NCBI GenBank assembly: GCA_943787175.1 | Contig: CALSLK010000006.1 | Coordinates: 124,001-188,000, forward strand | Length of the DNA stretch: 64,000 nt | Reading direction: 5' to 3' | From: an uncultured Alphaproteobacteria bacterium | GTDB lineage: Bacteria > Pseudomonadota > Alphaproteobacteria > SP197 | In this document: positions 8,913 to 17,361 of the stretch, in pieces | Numbering within the stretch: position 1 is the first letter of the stretch | Layout of the letters: each line of letters starts with the position of its first letter | The notes under the pieces: model-generated | What the model was told of the DNA's origin: nothing | The model's database searches: none | Seen by the model: only the letters and a program-made list of their open reading frames with translations | Translations under genes and position numbers: made by a program

Positions 8913-9704
8913 ATGACCTTGCGCCACTTCGTTGCCATCGTTGCCATCGTGCTGGCCGGATTGTCTGTCGCCCCGGCAGATGCGCAGACACCTGACGAAA
9001 TTGCTGCCGTGCAAAGCTACCTTGCCGATCTGGGATATGAACCCGGCCCCGCTGACGGCGTCATGGGCGGGCGCACACGCAGCTCGATCGAACAGTTCGA
9101 GGCAAGCCGGGGTCAGCCCGTCACGGGCGAGGTTTCCGACTGGCTGATTGCGCTTGCGACCGGTCTTTCGGCCGACAGCGGCGGAGTCGGCGTGGTCGAA
9201 ATCGAACCGCTTGACGCACCATCCGTCGAAGTTGCCGACGAGACAGGCGACACATCACCGATTTCAGAGATGGCAGGCGATCCCACAATCATCCATGGCC
9301 AGGGCTTTCTGGCGTTCAGCGACCTTGCCGATGGCGGCCTTTTGATCACCGACGGGCTGGCCTGGCGCGGCAGCATTGCCGTTGCTCCCCGTACGCTCAC
9401 CATCATTGAGGTCACGGGGACGCTGTTTTCGGTCAACCCGGCAGACACCATGCCCGTGCCCATGGACGGCCAGGTGATCGATATTCCAGGCTCGCTGTTT
9501 GTGCCGTTGTTTCTGGCCGCCAATCTGGAATCGGCAGCCTTGGCTTCGTTGGCCGATGCGGTTGGCATGACCTGGCGCTTTGAGCCCGGGAACCTGCGCT
9601 TTGATCTGGATGGCTTCTCTCTGTTGGCGACCGATCCCGGCGCAACCATGACCTTCACCGAATCGGGCGTAGAACTGCGCGGTTTCGAACTGATGCCGCT
9701 TTAG
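8913..9704 (+). CDS. Secreted protein with N-terminal peptidoglycan-binding domain
   Basis: 263 residues. A Sec signal peptide (hydrophobic stretch residues 5-20, cleavage near ADA-QT at 24/25) is followed by a PG_binding_1-type three-helix domain at about residues 28-85, with YLADLGYEPGPADGVMG and RTRSSIEQFEASRG. The remaining 170 residues are acidic and beta-rich in appearance, and I do not recognise a catalytic domain. It is probably a periplasmic protein anchored to the wall. Same strand as cfa upstream and the dehydrogenase 13 bases downstream, so the three may be co-transcribed. Confidence 0.75.
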   Translation: MTLRHFVAIVAIVLAGLSVAPADAQTPDEIAAVQSYLADLGYEPGPADGVMGGRTRSSIEQFEASRGQPVTGEVSDWLIALATGLSADSGGVGVVEIEPLDAPSVEVADETGDTSPISEMAGDPTIIHGQGFLAFSDLADGGLLITDGLAWRGSIAVAPRTLTIIEVTGTLFSVNPADTMPVPMDGQVIDIPGSLFVPLFLAANLESAALASLADAVGMTWRFEPGNLRFDLDGFSLLATDPGATMTFTESGVELRGFELMPL

Positions 9705-9717
9705 GCCCGGTCAGCCC

Positions 9718-10620
9718 ATGCCTTCCAACTCTGATCAACCGCGCGTCGCCGTTCTTGGTCTTGGCAACATGGGAAGCGCTCTGGCCGACCGGTTGATTGC
9801 GCAGGGTTTCGACATCACGGTCTGGAACCGCAGCCCCGGCAAAGCCCAGGCCTATGCCCGATCGCGCGCACTGATCGCAGAATCGGTCACGGCGGCGGTC
9901 GAGGCATCTGACATCATCCTGGTCTGCCTGCTCGATCATGTCGCAACCATGGCGCATGTGGCGACCAAGGCGGTTGCACCGGCATTGCGGGGCAAGACGT
10001 TGGTGCAGCTCACCAGCATAACGGCCGCAAGCTCTCGGGAACTGGGCGCCTGGGCCCGGTCAAACGGCACTGCGTATCTGGAAGGCCAGATTCAGGACTA
10101 TCCAGATACGGTGCGTGCGGGTGCGGCCACCATCGTCTGCGCAGGGCCAGACGAGATCTACGCTACATGCCGCACGGTGCTGGAAGCTCTGGCCGACCGC
10201 CTCGTACATGCCTCTCAGGCCCTGGGGAGCGCCTCGACCCTGGTCAACGCACAGCTTGCGTTCAGCTTCATGACGTATGCCGGGATGCTCCACGGCCTTG
10301 CCATGTGTCAGAAGGCCGGCGTGTCATCCGACATCTTCCGCGATGTGATGGTGCGCGATTACTTAAAGAGCGGGCCCCTGGCTGATGACCTTGATGCCAT
10401 GGCCAGAACGGCTCAATCGCGCACCTTCGATGAATCTGTTGGTGCGACCCTGCCGGTCTGGCTGGCATCTCTGCGGGAGGTTCTGGCAGAGAACAGACAG
10501 GAAGGTCTGGGATCAGAGCATCTTCAGGCCGTTGAGAAGCTGATGTTGGCTGCCCTTGCGGCAGGCCATGATGATCATGACTTTGCCGCCGTGATCGACG
10601 CCATCAATCCGCCGGATTGA
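9718..10620 (+). CDS. NAD(P)-dependent beta-hydroxyacid dehydrogenase / imine reductase-like protein
   Basis: 300 residues, cytoplasmic. The N-terminal Rossmann fold shows VAVLGLGNMGSALADRL with the glycine triad at residues 14, 16 and 19, and an NRSPGKA turn typical of NADPH users. The family's LVQLTSITAASSREL substrate region and a helical C-terminal dimerisation domain follow. The segment YLEGQIQDYPDTVRAG in place of the usual DAPVSGG looks closer to imine-reductase relatives than to 3-hydroxyisobutyrate dehydrogenase. Which substrate it reduces cannot be told. It starts 13 bases after the peptidoglycan-binding gene and converges on the DUF1491 gene. Confidence 0.8.
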   Translation: MPSNSDQPRVAVLGLGNMGSALADRLIAQGFDITVWNRSPGKAQAYARSRALIAESVTAAVEASDIILVCLLDHVATMAHVATKAVAPALRGKTLVQLTSITAASSRELGAWARSNGTAYLEGQIQDYPDTVRAGAATIVCAGPDEIYATCRTVLEALADRLVHASQALGSASTLVNAQLAFSFMTYAGMLHGLAMCQKAGVSSDIFRDVMVRDYLKSGPLADDLDAMARTAQSRTFDESVGATLPVWLASLREVLAENRQEGLGSEHLQAVEKLMLAALAAGHDDHDFAAVIDAINPPD

Positions 10621-10657
10621 ACAGGCGTCCAACGGCCGGTTGGTCATGTTCCGGTAT

Positions 10658-10993
10658 TTACAGAATCGGAGCGGTTGGGTCCCATTGTTCACGGGGATCT
10701 TCGATCTCGATGATCCAGAGATCGGGGTCATAACCCTTCTGACGCTCCAGCCATGTATCGGCATCCGATTCGGGCACCAGATCGGCGCCCAGCGGGCGAT
10801 TCCAGGCGATTGCGCCATCCTCATCGCGTGTTGGTGACAGAATGAGGACTGAACCGGCTGCTCGAATCAGCTTGATGAGGACCATGCCGGCATCCCCGTC
10901 CCCACGTTTGATGACATAGACCGGCAGAGCCTGGGCATGGCACTGCCTGATCTGTGCATCGACCCACATGCCGGCCTTAAGACGTTGATTCAT
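10658..10993 (-). CDS. DUF1491 family protein
   Basis: 111 residues, soluble. Matches the DUF1491 pattern known from alphaproteobacteria: RLKAGMWVDAQIRQC at the start, VIKRGDGDAGMVLIKL in the middle and DPDLWIIEIEDP near the end. Function unknown. Convergent with the upstream dehydrogenase gene, with a 37-base gap. Confidence 0.85.
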   Translation of the reverse strand: MNQRLKAGMWVDAQIRQCHAQALPVYVIKRGDGDAGMVLIKLIRAAGSVLILSPTRDEDGAIAWNRPLGADLVPESDADTWLERQKGYDPDLWIIEIEDPREQWDPTAPIL

Positions 10994-11150
10994 CGTTGTT
11001 TTTCCAGTCGGGAGCCAGGCTCCTCAAAGGCTCCTCAGACTGCACTCTAACAAACTGACGACACGATCGTCGCCTTGCCCTGTCGCTCTGGAAGGGTGAG
11101 CGGCGCTGGGGCGGGAAATGCATCACCTTCACTGTAATCCGGATCAACGG

Positions 11151-11290
11151 ACATATCAGTTTCTGATGTGTGTTTGGTCCCAGTGCACACCGCCTCCCGG
11201 CCAGGAGGCGGTGCAGCATTCCACGATCCGGGTGACGATCCCCCAAATCGTCGGGCGGGCCTGCCCCAAACAGGCCCGCCCCCATTTTTT
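11151..11290 (+). ncRNA. Candidate small RNA with three hairpins and a Rho-independent terminator
   Basis: No gene on the plus strand leads into the strong terminator at 11253-11290, so an independent transcript is needed to use it. Upstream lie two more clean hairpins: 11151-11171 (ACATATCAG / CTGATGTGT, one G-U pair) and 11188-11213 (CACCGCCTCC / GGAGGCGGTG, 6-base loop). Three hairpins ending in a terminator is the usual plan of alphaproteobacterial trans-acting small RNAs. The CCTCC/CTCCC stretch at the base of hairpin 2 could pair with ribosome-binding sites. The 5' end and promoter are not defined, and I found no match to a family I know. The transcript would run straight into repeat copy 3. 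Confidence 0.4.
11253..11290 (+). terminator. Strong Rho-independent terminator
   Basis: GGGCGGGCCTG (11253-11263) pairs perfectly with CAGGCCCGCCC (11271-11281) around a 7-base loop and is followed by CCA and six T. The T run is on the plus strand only, which gives the direction. Confidence 0.88.
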
Positions 11291-11622
11291 CTTTAGCCTC
11301 ATGCGCCGGCACTCGCTCCGCTCGTTTGGCTAACGCCGCTGGCGCGGCGGGGTCGCAGTCGCTCCCCGTCGGCCCAAGCGGGCCTCCCCATGAACGCGCC
11401 ACCTGAGCTGTTTGTGTTACGCGCCCTGCTCCAGCGTTGAGCAGGCACCATGCACGCACCACCTGAGCTATTGGTGAGACGCACCCTGCACCACTGGTGA
11501 GCAGGCATTCGGCGGCGAGAGCGAAGCGGCCGCCGACCGGTGCGACCGCACCGGCGCGCCGATAGGCGCGTAAGCCAAGCATGCGGAGCATGCGCCCGGC
11601 GCCTGAGGGAACAAACAAAAAG
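11291..11622 (+). repeat. Interspersed mosaic repeat, copy 3 (with duplicated central unit)
   Basis: Begins CTTTAGCCTCATGCGCCGGC and ends GGCGCCTGAGGGAACAAAC. The centre holds two tandem units of about 55-60 bases, each starting CACCTGAGCT and ending near GAGCAGGC. The right half carries the CGGCGGCGAGAGCGAAGCGG and CGGTGCGACCGCACCG hairpins. Placed between the candidate small RNA and the 3' end of the EamA gene. Confidence 0.88.
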
Positions 11623-11629
11623 ACAACCT

Positions 11630-12535
11630 CTACAAAAACCTTCGCAGCAACCGCCCATCGATGGCGACAAGGCCCAGGCCGATCAGCGCCATGCCGATGA
11701 GCTGTTCTGGCGTTACCACTTCGTTGAGGAAGAGGAACCCCAGTACGACGGCGCTGGGCGGCACCAGCAGAGTGACCAACATGACATTGCTGCCACCGGC
11801 CCGCTTCAGGATGGCAAAGAACATCAGGTAGGCAAGCGTGGTTGACAGCAGACCGACACCGATGAGCGAACCCCAGACAAGCATTGATGGCGGGGCAAGG
11901 TTCCAGGGTTGATCCAGGATGAGGGCTGCGGGCACCAGGATGATCATGGAACAGGTCGCCTGCCCTGTGGCTGCAGACACCGGTGAGAGATGCCGCAGAC
12001 GCCGGCCCCATAATCCGGCTGAGGCATAACTGATTGCCGCGGTGAGCAGCAGCGCGCCGCCCAGCAACTGGCCCTCCCTGCCCTCGAGCACGGAGGGGCC
12101 CATCAGCACGATGACCCCCAGGAACCCCAGAGCCACGCCGGCCAGACGGTTGGGCGTGAGTTTCTCATCGCTGGTCAGGAAATGGGCTGCAACGACGCCG
12201 AACACCGGGGTCGTGGCGTTGAGAACGCCCGCCATGCCGCCGGTGACCCAGATCTGGCCGGTGACGATCAGGCTGAACGGCAGCGCGTTGTTGAGGATGC
12301 CCATGACAAATAGATCGCGCCACGTTCCACGATCCCGGGGAAGTGCGGGTCGGACAACGGCAACGATGGCCCACAACCCCATGACGCCAATGACCATGCG
12401 AACCGCCACAATGGTGACCGGCGGAAGTTCTTCCAACGCAATCTCGGCAAAGAAAAACGACGCGCCCCACACGGTGGAAAGTGCGACGAGGAGGACCCAC
12501 GCGGTGGTGTCGAGTTGAGGTGTACGGGGTGACAT
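11630..12535 (-). CDS. EamA/DMT-family inner-membrane exporter
   Basis: 301 residues from ATG 12535. The sequence is hydrophobic, with about ten predicted membrane helices in two EamA repeats. The first repeat opens with LVALSTVWGASFFFAEIAL and PPVTIVAVRMVIG. Drug/metabolite transporters of this type usually export amino acids or other metabolites; the substrate is unknown. An 18-codon in-frame extension upstream is possible but adds no helix. Its 3' end touches repeat copy 3. Confidence 0.88.
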   Translation of the reverse strand: MSPRTPQLDTTAWVLLVALSTVWGASFFFAEIALEELPPVTIVAVRMVIGVMGLWAIVAVVRPALPRDRGTWRDLFVMGILNNALPFSLIVTGQIWVTGGMAGVLNATTPVFGVVAAHFLTSDEKLTPNRLAGVALGFLGVIVLMGPSVLEGREGQLLGGALLLTAAISYASAGLWGRRLRHLSPVSAATGQATCSMIILVPAALILDQPWNLAPPSMLVWGSLIGVGLLSTTLAYLMFFAILKRAGGSNVMLVTLLVPPSAVVLGFLFLNEVVTPEQLIGMALIGLGLVAIDGRLLRRFL

Positions 12536-12678
12536 GGCGCGGACTATCGCGGCATTGCCACCCCCTGTCATTCCGGTTCTTGCGGTCAACGATGGACACG
12601 CACGAGCACAATCGACGACAGGATGCGAACCAGGAGCAGTTTGTTGCCTGTTACGTATTCCAATTAAGAATCAGTCTC

Positions 12679-13362
12679 ATGAGCAATACACAATTGCTAA
12701 CCACCCAAGCAGAACTTCTGATGCCCACAACACCGATCCTTCGAAGCGCCCTTGCTGCCGCCATGCTTACCGTCGCTCCGGCAGCTGCTCTTACACTGTC
12801 TCCGGCAACGGCCCTTGCCGAGATGAGTCCCGAATCCCTGGTGTCGGCCCTGCAGGAAGGCGGTCATGTCGTGTTCATCCGCCATGCAAGTACGGAGGCC
12901 GATTACGCAGATCAGGTCACGGCAACAATGGGGGATTGCTCGACCCAACGCACCCTGAGCAAGGGCGGCTGGGCTGAAGCGCGCGCCCTTGGCCAGGCCT
13001 TCGACCGACTGGAGATCCCGGTCGGAGATGTCGTCAGCAGCGAATACTGCCGCGCTTGGCAAACCGCCGATCTGGCGTTTGGCCATCATGAAACATCCCC
13101 GGCACTCAACTTCGAATCATCTGAGGATTACTCCGATGCCGAGATCTCGACGATGCGCGAGCAGATCACACCCTATCTCTCTGGCATCCCCGCCCAGGGC
13201 CTGAACACGGTTCTGGTGGGTCATGACGATCCTTTTGAAGCCGCTACCGGAATCTACCCTGAACCCATGGGCATCGCGTTCATCCTGCTTCCCAAAGGTG
13301 ACGGCGCCTTTGACGTCCTGGGCAGTATTCCCGTCGACGCCTGGCCGCAGGATCTGAACTAG
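12679..13362 (+). CDS. Exported histidine phosphatase family protein
   Basis: 227 residues. The branch-1 histidine phosphatase motif appears as FIRHAST (Arg68, His69); family members usually read RHG, so the third position is Ala here. A later GHDDP supplies the second conserved His. A signal peptide covers roughly residues 15-47 (RSALAAAMLTVAPAAALT, cleavage near ALA-EM). The ATG at 12721 (MPTTPIL) would give a more normal signal peptide and may be the true start; neither has a clear ribosome-binding site. Expected to be a periplasmic phosphatase of unknown substrate. Confidence 0.75.
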   Translation: MSNTQLLTTQAELLMPTTPILRSALAAAMLTVAPAAALTLSPATALAEMSPESLVSALQEGGHVVFIRHASTEADYADQVTATMGDCSTQRTLSKGGWAEARALGQAFDRLEIPVGDVVSSEYCRAWQTADLAFGHHETSPALNFESSEDYSDAEISTMREQITPYLSGIPAQGLNTVLVGHDDPFEAATGIYPEPMGIAFILLPKGDGAFDVLGSIPVDAWPQDLN

Positions 13363-13509
13363 CCTCCAACAGGTCTTCATCCGGGGTCGGCCAACGTCAC
13401 AATGGTCGGCCCCATTTCCCGGGAAGCCATTTCCTGCCGCATACCTGCTTTCGCGCCACAGCCATTCGCATTAGGGTTCAACCAGTCACTTGTCTGACAG
13501 GTTTGCGTC

Positions 13510-15591
13510 ATGGTTCAGCACCGTCTTCAACCCCTTCTTGCTCCTCGCTCAGTAGCAATCGTGGGCGCTTCGCCCAAGACAGAAAGTTTCGGCTGGTCGT
13601 CCTATCGGGCACTGGTTGATTACGGCTTCGAAGGCGAAGTCCATCTGATCAATCCGGGCTATGATGAGATTGACGGGCGGCCCTGTTATCCAGATTTCGC
13701 CGCCATCGGAAAACCCATCGAACATGCCATGCTGAATGTCGCCAATACGCGGCTGGAAGGCCTGTTCGAGGCAACGATTGCGGCAGGGATCCCCGCCGCG
13801 ACGATCTTTGCCTCAGGCTATCTGGAAGGTGATCCCGATCTGGTCACACGGATGCGGGCACGCGCGGCAGAGACCGGCCTGATGATCTGCGGCGGCAATG
13901 GCTCGGGATTCTATAACCGCGCAGAAAACGTGCAGATCTCGCTGGGTTCGGGACGCGGTGAAGCCGTGGTTGGCCCCATCACCCTGATTGCCCAGTCGGG
14001 ATCAATCTACATGGGCATGGTCCAGACCGACGGCAGGCTGGAATTCAACATGACGGTCTCATCGGGCCAGGAGCTTGCGACATCGGCCGCCGACTACATG
14101 GATTACGCGCTGGAACTGGACTCAACGCGCGCCATTGGCCTGTTCCTGGAAACCGTGCGCGACCCCGAAGGGTTCTGTGCCGCTGCCGAGAAGGCGCGTG
14201 AGCGCGGTGTGCCCGTAGTCGCGATCAAGACCGCGCGCACGGCGCTGAGCAAACGCATGGCGGTGAGCCATTCGGGTGCCCTGGCCGGCGACGATGCCGT
14301 TTATGACGCCGTGTTCGAACGCCATGGCGTGTTGCGTGTGCGCGAAGTCGACGAGCTGATCGCCACGCTGCAACTTGCCACCCAGCCCCGTGTCATGGTG
14401 CCCGGCGGCATGGTCGCCATCACCGATTCGGGCGGCGAGCGCGAACATCTGGCCGACCTTGCCGATGATGCCGGAGTGCCGTTCGCACAGATCGGTGAAG
14501 CAACCACGGCGCGTCTGGCCGAGCGGCTCGATTACGGTCTCGACCCGGTCAATCCACTGGATGCCTGGGGCACCGGCCATGACTATCTCAACATCTTCCT
14601 GGATTGCTGGCGCGCCCTGATGGCCGATGACGACTGTGCCGTAGGCATCTGGGTCGCCGATCTGCGCGATGGCGAGAAATATCGCACGCCGTTCCAGAAA
14701 GGCGCCAAGGCCATTGCCGAGGAAACCGGCAAGCCCATGGTTTTTGCAACCTGTGTGCCCAACGCCATTGTGCACGAGACCGCGCGCGACCTGTTTCGTG
14801 ACGGCATTCCCCTGATTGATGGTCTCGACAATGCCGTCATTGCCGTGGCCCGCCTGATGGCATGGCGCGATCACCGGCCCGCCTCGGCCATGACGCCACC
14901 TGCCACACCCGACGATGCCGTGGTGGAGCCATGGCGCCAGCGCCTGGCGACCGGCGAAGTTCTGAGCGAGGTTGAGGGTCTGGCCCTGGCGCGCGATTTC
15001 GGGATCAGCGTACCCGACCTAACCCTTGCAGAGGATTGCGAAAGCGCCGTGCAGGCAGCCCATTCGATGGCAGGACCCGTCGTCATGAAAACCGCCATGC
15101 CGGGCATCGCGCACAAATCCGACGTCGGCGGCGTCCATCTCAACCTCAGTGACGATACAGAAGTGCGGGCGGCCTGGCAGGACATGGCCGGACGCCTGGG
15201 CCCACGCTGTCTGGTCGCGCCCATGGCGCCGGCGGGAACCGAAATGGTGTTCGGTCTGGTCAACGACCCGCAGTTCGGCCCCATGGTGCTGATCGGCACC
15301 GGCGGCATCTTTGTCGAGGTCCTGGGAGACAGCGTGCTGGCCAAACCGCCCTTCGATGCCGTCTGTGCCCGGGGCCTGATCGACCGACTGCAGGGTCGCG
15401 CCATGCTGGACGGTGTACGCGGCAAACCTGCTGCCGATCTGGATGCGCTGGCGCAAACCCTGGCGCGTTTTTCTGTTCTGGCCGCCACACTTGGTGCGGC
15501 CATTGATGAACTCGATCTCAACCCGGTGATCGCCGGGCCCGACGGTGCTGTTGCCGTCGACGCCCTGGTGGTGCCGTCAACCAAACCATAA
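13510..15591 (+). CDS. ADP-forming acyl-CoA synthetase (acetate-CoA ligase family), fused alpha/beta
   Basis: 693 residues. Makes or cleaves an acyl-CoA with ATP/ADP through a phosphohistidine. Domains in order: CoA-binding Rossmann domain (about 1-130, VAIVGASPKTESFGWSSYRAL), succinyl-CoA-ligase-like domain (about 150-290) with the expected phosphorylated His254 in SHSGALAGDDAVYDA, a further CoA-ligase domain, then an ATP-grasp domain (about 480-690) with PVVMKTAMPGIAHKSDVGGV. The acid is unknown. It is followed 13 bases later by an enoyl-CoA hydratase and then a dehydrogenase of the 3-hydroxyacyl-CoA type, so it most likely activates a carboxylic acid for a short beta-oxidation-like route. 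Confidence 0.9.
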   Translation: MVQHRLQPLLAPRSVAIVGASPKTESFGWSSYRALVDYGFEGEVHLINPGYDEIDGRPCYPDFAAIGKPIEHAMLNVANTRLEGLFEATIAAGIPAATIFASGYLEGDPDLVTRMRARAAETGLMICGGNGSGFYNRAENVQISLGSGRGEAVVGPITLIAQSGSIYMGMVQTDGRLEFNMTVSSGQELATSAADYMDYALELDSTRAIGLFLETVRDPEGFCAAAEKARERGVPVVAIKTARTALSKRMAVSHSGALAGDDAVYDAVFERHGVLRVREVDELIATLQLATQPRVMVPGGMVAITDSGGEREHLADLADDAGVPFAQIGEATTARLAERLDYGLDPVNPLDAWGTGHDYLNIFLDCWRALMADDDCAVGIWVADLRDGEKYRTPFQKGAKAIAEETGKPMVFATCVPNAIVHETARDLFRDGIPLIDGLDNAVIAVARLMAWRDHRPASAMTPPATPDDAVVEPWRQRLATGEVLSEVEGLALARDFGISVPDLTLAEDCESAVQAAHSMAGPVVMKTAMPGIAHKSDVGGVHLNLSDDTEVRAAWQDMAGRLGPRCLVAPMAPAGTEMVFGLVNDPQFGPMVLIGTGGIFVEVLGDSVLAKPPFDAVCARGLIDRLQGRAMLDGVRGKPAADLDALAQTLARFSVLAATLGAAIDELDLNPVIAGPDGAVAVDALVVPSTKP

Positions 15592-15604
15592 CGGGAGAAG
15601 AACC

Positions 15605-16411
15605 ATGGCTGGCGATGTACTCTGCGAAATCAACGACAAGGTTGCCAAGCTCACGATCAACCGGGCCGACAAGTTCAATTCCATGAACCCACCGTTCATG
15701 CAGGAACTCTCGCAGGCCTTCCGTGATCTCGACGACAACCCCGAGGTTTCGGTCATCATCCTGACCGGTGACGGCAAACATTTCGGCGCCGGTTACGATC
15801 TCAAATACAACTGGGGTGAACATTACGGCCGTGGCCCCATGGGCACGCGCAAGATGCTCAAGGACTGCGCCGATTTTGAGTTCGGCCCCTGGGACTGCTC
15901 CAAACCGGTCATCGCCATGGTGCGCGGTTACTGCCTGGCCGGTTCCTGCGAGCTCGCCATGATGTGCTGCATCACCTACGCCTCCGACGAGGCGATGTTC
16001 GGCGAGCCGGAGATCCGCTTCTCCACCGCGCCACCTGCGGTCATCATGCCCTGGATCATCGGCCTCAAGCGCACGCGCGAGCTGCTCTATACCGGCGACT
16101 TCATCACCGCCGAGGAAGCCCGTGATTTCGGCATGGTGAACAAGGTCTTCTCTGCAGACAAACTGGAAGAAGAAACCATGAAGTACGCCAAGCGTGCTTC
16201 TGCGATCTCTCTGGAAGGCCTGCAGACGACCAAGGCCGCGATCAACCAGGGCGCCGAAATCGCCGGACTGCGCAACGCCATCACCTATGGCGTGGAAGTC
16301 GGCGGCATTCTCGATGCCCAGGAAACCGAGCAGTACAAGCAGTTCGAAGCCGTGAAGAAGGAAAAGGGACTTTCCGCCGCCATCCGCTGGCGTGAAAGCC
16401 AGTTCGAGTAA
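15605..16411 (+). CDS. Enoyl-CoA hydratase/isomerase family protein
   Basis: 268 residues, crotonase fold. Start ATG 15605 follows GGGAGAAG. Oxyanion-hole regions are visible (GDGKHFGAGYDLKY and GYCLAGSCELAMMC), and both acidic positions are present in SCELAMM and FGEPEI, consistent with hydratase activity. Second gene of a likely operon with the acyl-CoA ligase and the dehydrogenase-like gene. Confidence 0.9.
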   Translation: MAGDVLCEINDKVAKLTINRADKFNSMNPPFMQELSQAFRDLDDNPEVSVIILTGDGKHFGAGYDLKYNWGEHYGRGPMGTRKMLKDCADFEFGPWDCSKPVIAMVRGYCLAGSCELAMMCCITYASDEAMFGEPEIRFSTAPPAVIMPWIIGLKRTRELLYTGDFITAEEARDFGMVNKVFSADKLEEETMKYAKRASAISLEGLQTTKAAINQGAEIAGLRNAITYGVEVGGILDAQETEQYKQFEAVKKEKGLSAAIRWRESQFE

Positions 16412-16417
16412 GCCGCG

Positions 16418-17317
16418 GTGCCCACCGACCTGCCAGCCTTCGATCCCGGCCTTCCGGTCGGGATCGTCGGTGCTGGTGTCATGGGAACCAAGGTCGCCTG
16501 GGCCTGCGCCCGGGTTGGCCTGGCAACGCGACTGTTCGATGCCCAGGAAGGCAAGGCACAGGCGTCGCTGGATCTGGCACTCTCGTGGAGCCAGGGCCAG
16601 GAACAGGAAACCGTCCGGGACAATCTCGTCGCCACGGCCTCCCTTGCAGAAGCTCTGGAGGGTGCGCAGCTCGGCTTCGAGAACGTGCCCGAACGCGTAA
16701 ATCTGAAACAGTCGGTGCATCGCGACATGGCCGAGCTTCTGCCTCCGTCAGCCTACCTTGGCACCAATGCATCAGCCCTGATGTGCACGCCCATGGCAGA
16801 GGCCTGTGGAGAGCCGCAACGTTTCTTTGCGCTCAACTTCTCTGACCCCCGGACATCCCGCCTGGTCGAACTGATGACCGCCGATACGGCAGCTGACGAA
16901 ACCATCGCCTTTGCCATGGCATGGGCGCGGGCCATCTGGATGGTTCCGGTCCGCACCCGAAAGGAACAACTTGGTTACTCCTTCAATCGCCTGTGGCGCG
17001 TCATCAAGAAAGAGACTCTGCGCCAAATCGCGCAAGGTCATGCCACGCCCGAAGATATCGACCGGGCCTGGATGCTGATTTTCGGAACTCCGATGGGACC
17101 CTGCGGACTGATGGACGAAGTCGGCCTTCATTCCGTTCTGGCGATTGAGAAGGTCTATCACCAGGAAAGCGCGGATCCGTCGGATCTGCCGCCCGACTTC
17201 CTGATCAAAATGGTTGAAGCCGGCGAACTGGGCGCTGCTTCCGGCTCTGGTTTCTACACCCACCCCAACCCTGAATACCGCAAGCCGGAGTTTCTTGAGG
17301 AGACCGACGAGTCATGA
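16418..17317 (+). CDS. 3-hydroxyacyl-CoA dehydrogenase-like protein with substituted catalytic His
   Basis: 299 residues, GTG start at 16418, 6 bases after the hydratase stop. N-terminal NAD fold VGIVGAGVMGTKVAWACA, C-terminal helical domain ending in GSGFYTHPNPEYRKPEF as in the family. In the family the catalytic His sits in a HFFNP motif ahead of LVE; here the aligned stretch is ALNFSDP followed by RLVEL, so His is replaced by Asn while the Glu is kept. It may be a dehydrogenase for a different substrate, or have weak activity. Third gene of the operon. Confidence 0.82.
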   Translation: MPTDLPAFDPGLPVGIVGAGVMGTKVAWACARVGLATRLFDAQEGKAQASLDLALSWSQGQEQETVRDNLVATASLAEALEGAQLGFENVPERVNLKQSVHRDMAELLPPSAYLGTNASALMCTPMAEACGEPQRFFALNFSDPRTSRLVELMTADTAADETIAFAMAWARAIWMVPVRTRKEQLGYSFNRLWRVIKKETLRQIAQGHATPEDIDRAWMLIFGTPMGPCGLMDEVGLHSVLAIEKVYHQESADPSDLPPDFLIKMVEAGELGAASGSGFYTHPNPEYRKPEFLEETDES

Positions 17318-17361
17318 TCGGGCCCTGGCACCGGGGTCAACCCGCATTCACGGGCCGGGCA

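Noticed and set aside
10977-12011. 344-codon minus-strand frame across repeat copy 3
   Set aside because: Combines antisense of the candidate small RNA, the repeat and a wrong frame of the EamA gene; Arg/Ala-rich like the translations of other repeat copies.
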